A model generated the notes under the pieces. That model had not been told where the DNA came from. It did not search any database and saw only the letters and a list, made by a program, of their open reading frames with translations. Below, one piece after another: positions 6,358-10,321 of a DNA stretch of 10,321 nt. Source of the stretch: an uncultured Muribaculaceae bacterium. Its GTDB lineage: Bacteria > Bacteroidota > Bacteroidia > Bacteroidales > Muribaculaceae. The DNA lies in contig CAMWUM010000042.1 of NCBI GenBank assembly GCA_947177435.1, positions 1 through 10,321 of the forward strand, written 5' to 3'. The stretch's first letter is position 1. Each line of letters begins with the position of its first letter. The position numbers and the translations under genes were made by a program.

Positions 6358-6387
6358 CAAAGTTAGCTATTTTTTTTGTGCCACCAT
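6358..6387 (-). promoter_or_regulatory. Promoter of the tRNA-Arg / DUF1573 / NlpC unit
   Basis: On the minus strand TAACTTTG (6365 down to 6358) is a perfect -7 element. A poor -33 match (ATG instead of TTG, 6387-6385) lies 19 nt upstream. Transcription would start near 6352-6354, giving a leader of about 8-10 nt before the mature tRNA. No comparable promoter fits between the tRNA and DUF1573. Confidence 0.7.
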
Positions 6388-6389
6388 TT

Positions 6390-6427
6390 AAAAAAACGCT
6401 AAATGCGGACCTGGAGGCCCGCATTTA
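6390..6427 (-). terminator. Rho-independent terminator of the small exported protein gene
   Basis: On the minus strand TAAATGCGG (6427-6419) pairs with CCGCATTTA (6408-6400), and a further CCT/AGG pairing is possible inside. AGCG and a run of seven T residues (6396-6390) follow. It begins immediately after the TGA stop and separates that gene from the tRNA promoter. Confidence 0.92.
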
Positions 6428-6428
6428 A

Positions 6429-7103
6429 TCAACGCACCACGAATTTGCCTTTGTGGCTGCCGTCGGTGTAGATGTACACGCCCTTGGGGAGCGAGCCGAG
6501 GTTGACGGTGCCCTTGCCCTCGATGCGGTAGCGGCCCACCTGCGCGCCGGTCATGGCGTAAATCTGCAGGGTGGATGCGCCGTTGATGCTGTATGCCAGG
6601 GTGTTGCCCGAAGCCATGCGCACGTATTCCTCAGCCGCTGCGGCCTTTACGCCGGCGCCGGCGGGGTCAGTGGTGAAGATTACGGTGCAGCTGACGGTGG
6701 TGCCGCCCGAGGTAACTTTCACATTGATGGTGTTGGGCTTGAGGTCGGCAAGCTCGCCGGTGTTGTCAATCATCGCGCTCTCCATATCCTTCTTAATCGA
6801 GCCGGTCTTGACGAGCGGCTGGCCGGGAGTGGTAAAGGCGCATTGGCCGTCGAGGGCGCAGACCTGCACCGATTCGGTCGAGGTCACCTCCACAGTAAAC
6901 GACTGTCCGACAGTACCGTGGAAAAAGAGGTCAGCGTCTTGCTTGTATTCCACATAATCGCCATCCTGAAAATCTACGACAGGATTAACGGTATACGTGT
7001 CGCCATCCTTGACGGGTGTATTGCCAAAATATAGTATATCAGCCGCCATCATCGACAGTGCGGAAGCGGTGATTGCCAGTACAAGAGTAAAGAATTTCTT
7101 CAT
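6429..7103 (-). CDS. Small exported protein with T9SS-like C-terminal tail
   Basis: The protein has 224 residues from the ATG at 7103; a TTG three codons upstream is an unlikely start. Residues 1-20 are a signal peptide (MKKFFTLVLAITASALSMMA). The mature part, residues about 21-160, is beta-rich and not recognised. It contains a close Cys pair (VCALDGQC) that may form a disulfide, and a strand-rich segment VKVTSGGTTVSCTVIFTTDP. The last 60 or so residues (LQIYAMTGAQVGRYRIEGKG...LPKGVYIY...GKFVVR) match the usual type A T9SS sorting-domain pattern of Bacteroidetes, so export to the cell surface or medium is likely. It is monocistronic, with a promoter at 7143-7150 and a terminator right after the stop. 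No enzymatic motif is visible. Confidence 0.72.
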   Translation of the reverse strand: MKKFFTLVLAITASALSMMAADILYFGNTPVKDGDTYTVNPVVDFQDGDYVEYKQDADLFFHGTVGQSFTVEVTSTESVQVCALDGQCAFTTPGQPLVKTGSIKKDMESAMIDNTGELADLKPNTINVKVTSGGTTVSCTVIFTTDPAGAGVKAAAAEEYVRMASGNTLAYSINGASTLQIYAMTGAQVGRYRIEGKGTVNLGSLPKGVYIYTDGSHKGKFVVR

Positions 7104-7142
7104 AAGCTGCAAATATTAAAACGTGTCTAAATTTTCAATCCA

Positions 7143-7150
7143 CAAAGTTA
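7143..7150 (-). promoter_or_regulatory. -7 element for the small exported protein gene
   Basis: TAACTTTG on the minus strand (7150 down to 7143) is a perfect -7 element, predicting a leader of about 36 nt before the ATG at 7103. No good -33 TTG is seen at the usual 19-21 nt distance (the region is AT-rich), so this promoter may be weaker or need an activator. Confidence 0.6.
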
Positions 7151-7331
7151 GCGAAAAATTTCCAATAAACCGCCTTCTCCAGTGCTAAAATTTCATTTTC
7201 TGCTAAAAATCAGTCAAATTGGAGCCGTGCATACGGTGATGCGTAGCTGCTGCAGAGGGCGGATTCACACGCTCAAAGGCGAACTTTTTGGGATTTGGCG
7301 ACGTATATAATATAAACACGTTCAACTATAT
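7151..7331. other. Divergent intergenic region before the efflux operon
   Basis: No gene is visible here. On the plus strand a TTTG at 7287-7290 is followed about 20 nt later by AT-rich sequence (7303-7316, TATATAATATAAAC), a weak candidate for the efflux promoter. It lacks the TTTG half of the usual -7 element. ACGT occurs at 7301-7304 and again at 7317-7321 (CACGT), flanking that AT-rich core, and could be part of a repressor site. No regulator gene is adjacent. Both readings are tentative. Confidence 0.3.
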
Positions 7332-8759
7332 ATGAAGACTCACTACGTTTTGTTACTATCAGCCGTGCTGCTTTTTGGCTCAAATTTCCAGGCGAAATCT
7401 GAGACGAAAACGTCCGCCGTGCACGATTCGGCCGTCGACGCTGACGGCCTCCCCGAGCGCTGGCAATACCAGCCCGAATACATGCAGACGGCCCCTGCAG
7501 ACGACCCCTGGTGGAAGCAATATAATGACCCCCTGCTCGACAGCCTTATCGCCATGGCCGAGGCCAACAATTACAATGCGACTGCTGCCCTTAAACGCAT
7601 CGAACTGGCTAAGCGCCAAGTCACTGCCGCACGCGCGTCGCTGTATCCGCAGGTGGGTGTGTCGGCCGGATGGAACGAATCGCGCAGCGCAGGCGCTGCG
7701 TCCAACCCCGCCACGGCATCGCACACGGGCAGCTATTTCAATGCCGGTGCCAATGTAAATTGGGAAATAGACGTGTTTGGGCGTGTGGCAGCCAAGGCCA
7801 AAGCCGCCAAGGCGGGCGTGCAGGTGAGCCGCGCCGAGTACGATGGCGTGATAGTATCGCTATGCTCTGAGCTCGCATCGGATTATTTCCAGCTGCGCAC
7901 CTACCAGGAGCAATATCGCATTACCCTCCAGCACATTGAGGTGCAGAAGGCCAACGTAAGGATGACCGAACTGCGCCACGAGGCCGGCCTCGGCACGGGG
8001 CTGGAGGTGTCGCAGGCCAAGACCTCGCTCTACACTACGCAATCGTCGCTCCCGGCCCTCGAAGCGTCAATCCGCACCATGGCCAACTCGATTGCGATAC
8101 TTGCTGGCGTGTATCCGGAAAGCCTGGCGCCGAGGCTGCTGGAGCAGTCGCAGGCAATGCAGCCGGCGCCGGCCGTGCTGTCGCCGGGCATACCGATGGA
8201 TTTGCTGCGCCGGCGCCCCGACATCGTTGAGGCTGAGATGCAGCTCGCCCAGTATGCCGCTCAGATAGGCGTGGCGCGCAAAGATTTCTTGCCGGCCCTG
8301 GCGCTTACGGGCAGCATCGGCACATCGGCCCACGATGCCAGCAATCTGTTTGGCAAGAATAGCATGGAGTATTCAGTCGGAGCCACACTGTCGTGGACTG
8401 TGTTCGACGGCTTCGCCCGCAGCAACAATGTGGCGGAGGCCAAGCTGCAGCTCGAGGCTGCCACCGACGACTACAACCTGACGGTGATGACTGCCGTGGA
8501 GGAAGTGGAAAACGCCATCACCCTGTACAATGCGGCTGTCGACCAAGTAAAGGCCCTGCAAAGCGCTGTGGACGAGAGCGAAAACACATACCGCCTGTCG
8601 GTGCAGCTGTACAAGGACGGCCTCTCTGACTTTCTCAATGTGACCAACGCGCAGGCTGCCTATCTCGAAAACCAGCTGTCGCTGGCATCGGCCACTGGCA
8701 GCGTGTATTCGGCCCAAATTACGCTTTACAAAGCCCTCGGCGGAGGCATAATACAATAA
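7332..8759 (+). CDS. TolC/NodT-family outer-membrane efflux factor
   Basis: This is the 475-residue outer-membrane channel of a tripartite efflux pump, the usual family length. It has an N-terminal signal sequence (MKTHYVLLLSAVLLFGSNFQAKS), then the NodT/OprM signature PWWKQYNDPLLDSLI near residue 59. Two related halves of long helices and beta strands follow. The conserved DLLRRRPDI begins at residue 290, with IGVARKDFLPALALTGSIG soon after, and a C-terminal half ends ...QITLYKALGGG. Many NodT/OprM relatives are lipoproteins with Cys after LxGC; here the corresponding stretch is LLFGSNF, without Cys, so the protein is probably not lipidated. It is the first gene of the efflux operon, and the adaptor gene starts 27 nt after its stop with no terminator between. 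Confidence 0.93.
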   Translation: MKTHYVLLLSAVLLFGSNFQAKSETKTSAVHDSAVDADGLPERWQYQPEYMQTAPADDPWWKQYNDPLLDSLIAMAEANNYNATAALKRIELAKRQVTAARASLYPQVGVSAGWNESRSAGAASNPATASHTGSYFNAGANVNWEIDVFGRVAAKAKAAKAGVQVSRAEYDGVIVSLCSELASDYFQLRTYQEQYRITLQHIEVQKANVRMTELRHEAGLGTGLEVSQAKTSLYTTQSSLPALEASIRTMANSIAILAGVYPESLAPRLLEQSQAMQPAPAVLSPGIPMDLLRRRPDIVEAEMQLAQYAAQIGVARKDFLPALALTGSIGTSAHDASNLFGKNSMEYSVGATLSWTVFDGFARSNNVAEAKLQLEAATDDYNLTVMTAVEEVENAITLYNAAVDQVKALQSAVDESENTYRLSVQLYKDGLSDFLNVTNAQAAYLENQLSLASATGSVYSAQITLYKALGGGIIQ

Positions 8760-8786
8760 TGATAACAATATAATACCATACAAGCG

Positions 8787-9920
8787 ATGAAAGCAAAATC
8801 CCTCAACGCGATACTCCTCTGCTGCGCCGTGGCCATGCAGATAGTCTTTGCAGGCTGCTCCGGCAAAAAGGCCAAGCATGGCAATGCCGACGCGCCGCTG
8901 AAAGTGCAGGTGGCCGAGGCCGTGACCGACTCAGTGGTGCTCTACAAGAGCCTACCCGGCGTGATTACGTCGGCCAACATGGCCAACGTGGTGGCGCGCA
9001 CAAACGGCAAGATACTCACCCAGAACTACACGGCAGGCCAGTACGTGCAGAAGGGCCAGGTGCTCTTCACCCTTGAATCCACCACTTACCGCGATGCTGT
9101 GCAGCAGGCCGAAGCCTCGCTCGCCACGGCCGAGAGCCAGCGCGATTACTACACCCGCCAGCTGGCGGCGATGCGCAAGGCGTTCGAGGGCGATGCCGTG
9201 AGCGCCATGCAGGTGGCGCAGGCCGAGAGCAATCTCAAGCAGGCCGAGGCATCGGTTAAGACTGCGCAGGCGTCGCTGTCGACGGCCCGCGAGAACCTCA
9301 GCCACTGCACCGTGACGGCTCCGATGTCGGGCTACATCACCGAGAGCCTTATCGACGCGGGCAACTACGTCGGCGGTGAAGGCGCGGCTGTGACTCTGGC
9401 CACGATCTACGACAATTCGGCCCTCCAGGCCAACTTCTCAATCAGCGACTCGGAGTACGAGAAGCTTATCGGCAAGACCGGCGGACTGAGCGACGACCTC
9501 TACCGCAACGTGCCGCTGACATTCCGCGAAAAACTGCGCAACGATTATACGACCGACCTGTATTACGCATCGCCGAGCGTCGATGGCTCCACTGCCTCGA
9601 TACAGTTTATTGGCAACCTCACCAACAAGGACAACGAGTTGCGCAACGGCATGTACGTGTCCGTCTCGCTCCCCTACGGCGTCGCCCCGCACGCCATCCT
9701 TGTCAAGGACGCTTCGCTCGGCTCTGACCAGCTTGGCTACTATCTGTACACGGTCGACGACCAGAACGTCGTGCACCACACCACCGTCCAGGTTGGCGAC
9801 CTGTACCAGGACTCTCTGCGCATCATCACCGCCGGCATTCGCCCGGGCGAGCGCTATGTGACCAAAGCGCTGCTCAAAGTGCGCTCCGGCGAGACCATCG
9901 ACCCTGTCCTCACCAAATAA
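8787..9920 (+). CDS. RND efflux periplasmic adaptor (membrane-fusion lipoprotein)
   Basis: This 377-residue protein joins the inner-membrane pump to the outer-membrane channel. The lipobox VFAGC gives lipidated Cys24. A barrel-sandwich/lipoyl half-motif at residues about 65-98 (VVARTNGKILTQNYTAGQYVQKGQVLFTL) is followed by a coiled-coil hairpin at about 103-172 rich in Ala, Gln and Glu. The second lipoyl half follows (CTVTAPMSGYITESLIDAG), then the beta-barrel and membrane-proximal domains (about 205-370), including YVSVSLPYG and the V..GL-like region PGERYVTKALLKVRSGE. The AcrA/MexA-type assignment is firm; the substrate cannot be predicted. The pump gene starts 12 nt after the stop. Confidence 0.94.
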   Translation: MKAKSLNAILLCCAVAMQIVFAGCSGKKAKHGNADAPLKVQVAEAVTDSVVLYKSLPGVITSANMANVVARTNGKILTQNYTAGQYVQKGQVLFTLESTTYRDAVQQAEASLATAESQRDYYTRQLAAMRKAFEGDAVSAMQVAQAESNLKQAEASVKTAQASLSTARENLSHCTVTAPMSGYITESLIDAGNYVGGEGAAVTLATIYDNSALQANFSISDSEYEKLIGKTGGLSDDLYRNVPLTFREKLRNDYTTDLYYASPSVDGSTASIQFIGNLTNKDNELRNGMYVSVSLPYGVAPHAILVKDASLGSDQLGYYLYTVDDQNVVHHTTVQVGDLYQDSLRIITAGIRPGERYVTKALLKVRSGETIDPVLTK

Positions 9921-9932
9921 AACCGTCGGCTT

Positions 9933-10321
9933 ATGTTCTCAAAATTCTTTATCGGTAGGCCGATTTTTGCCACCGTCATAGCACTGCTTATGGTATTTGC
10001 CGGAGTATTGTGCTACAAATCGCTGCCCGTGGCCCAGTATCCCGACATCACGCCCCCGACGGTGATGGTGAGCGCCACCTATCCCGGAGCCGACGCGCAG
10101 ACCGTGGCCCGCGCCGTGGGCGTGCCCATCGAGGAGCAGGTCAACGGCGTCAACGGCATGCTCTACATGAGCTCCACCTCGGGCTCTGACGGCAGTTATA
10201 ATCTGACCATTACGTTTGAAAACGGCACCGATGTCGACGAGGCTGCCGTCGAGGTGCAAAACCGCATCTCGTATGCCGACGGCACGCTGCCCAACGTCGA
10301 GCAGCAGCAGGGCGGTCGCTT
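9933..10321 (+). CDS. RND multidrug efflux pump, AcrB/MexB type (N-terminal 129 residues, cut by window)
   Basis: The ATG at 9933 opens a frame that runs off the right edge, so only about an eighth of a normal 1000-residue-plus pump is present. MFSKFFIGRPIFATVIALLM is the typical start and first transmembrane helix of the HAE1 family. It is followed by SLPVAQYPDITPPTVMVSA, YPGADAQTV, PIEEQVNGVNGMLYMSS, DGSYNLTITFENGTD and EVQNRISYADGTLP, all signature stretches of the first porter subdomain. The protein would use the proton gradient to drive export through the two upstream gene products. It is the third gene of the operon. Confidence 0.95.
   Translation, partial: MFSKFFIGRPIFATVIALLMVFAGVLCYKSLPVAQYPDITPPTVMVSATYPGADAQTVARAVGVPIEEQVNGVNGMLYMSSTSGSDGSYNLTITFENGTDVDEAAVEVQNRISYADGTLPNVEQQQGGR

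Noticed and set aside
7220..7270. Short palindromic pieces (GCAT...ATGC, CTGCTGCAG) before the efflux operon, considered as a small RNA or operator
   Set aside because: The stems are only 4 bp and there is no terminator or promoter matching a small RNA, so they are not above chance.
8373..8879. Minus-strand frame of 168 codons across the outer-membrane-factor/adaptor junction
   Set aside because: It is antisense to two well-supported genes and its translation shows no recognisable features.
9939..10259. Minus-strand frame of about 106 codons at the right edge
   Set aside because: The plus strand here encodes the N-terminus of an RND pump with many family signature stretches; the antisense frame is a shadow.

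Overview
The window looks like a chromosomal stretch from a GC-rich member of the Bacteroidales (phylum Bacteroidota). The signs are TAnnTTTG-type -7 promoter elements, the absence of Shine-Dalgarno sequences, DUF1573 and T9SS-like C-terminal tails, and a pyrE gene followed by an SRPBCC gene. The starch-binding protein and the style of the C-terminal tails would suit a gut lineage such as Muribaculaceae or Prevotellaceae. That family-level placement is inference. No integrase, transposase, phage gene or CRISPR array is visible.

Layout. (1) Positions 1-1417 hold the 3' part of a secreted, very acidic protein with OB-like repeats, a family-26 starch-binding module, a second beta-sandwich and a sorting-type tail, closed by a strong terminator. 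(2) Positions 1477-2929 hold a promoter that overlaps the terminator T-tract and a secreted alpha/beta hydrolase whose start codon lies almost at the predicted transcription start. (3) Positions 2974-4622 hold a plus-strand operon: pyrE, a small SRPBCC protein and a four-cysteine lipoprotein with a Rieske-like sequence pattern. (4) Positions 6387 down to 4143 on the minus strand hold a tRNA-Arg(CCT), a DUF1573 protein starting 17 nt after the tRNA, and an NlpC/P60 lipoprotein starting 1 nt after the DUF1573 stop. The NlpC/P60 frame has no stop at the expected place and runs about 475 nt antisense through the four-cysteine lipoprotein gene. (5) Positions 7103-6390 on the minus strand hold a small exported protein with a T9SS-like tail and its own terminator. 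(6) From 7332 to the right edge is a tripartite RND efflux operon in the order outer-membrane factor, membrane-fusion lipoprotein, inner-membrane pump (cut by the window).

How the genes work together. The efflux genes form one envelope-spanning drug or solute exporter. The pyrE operon joins pyrimidine synthesis to two uncharacterised small proteins. The tRNA/DUF1573/NlpC unit is probably transcribed from a single promoter in front of the tRNA, so mRNA production would depend on tRNA processing. I see no clearly new defence or mobile system. The most unusual features are the loss of a stop codon between two convergent genes, together with an in-register A7 heptamer followed by a hairpin at that junction; the tRNA used as an mRNA leader; and the four-cysteine Rieske-like lipoprotein.
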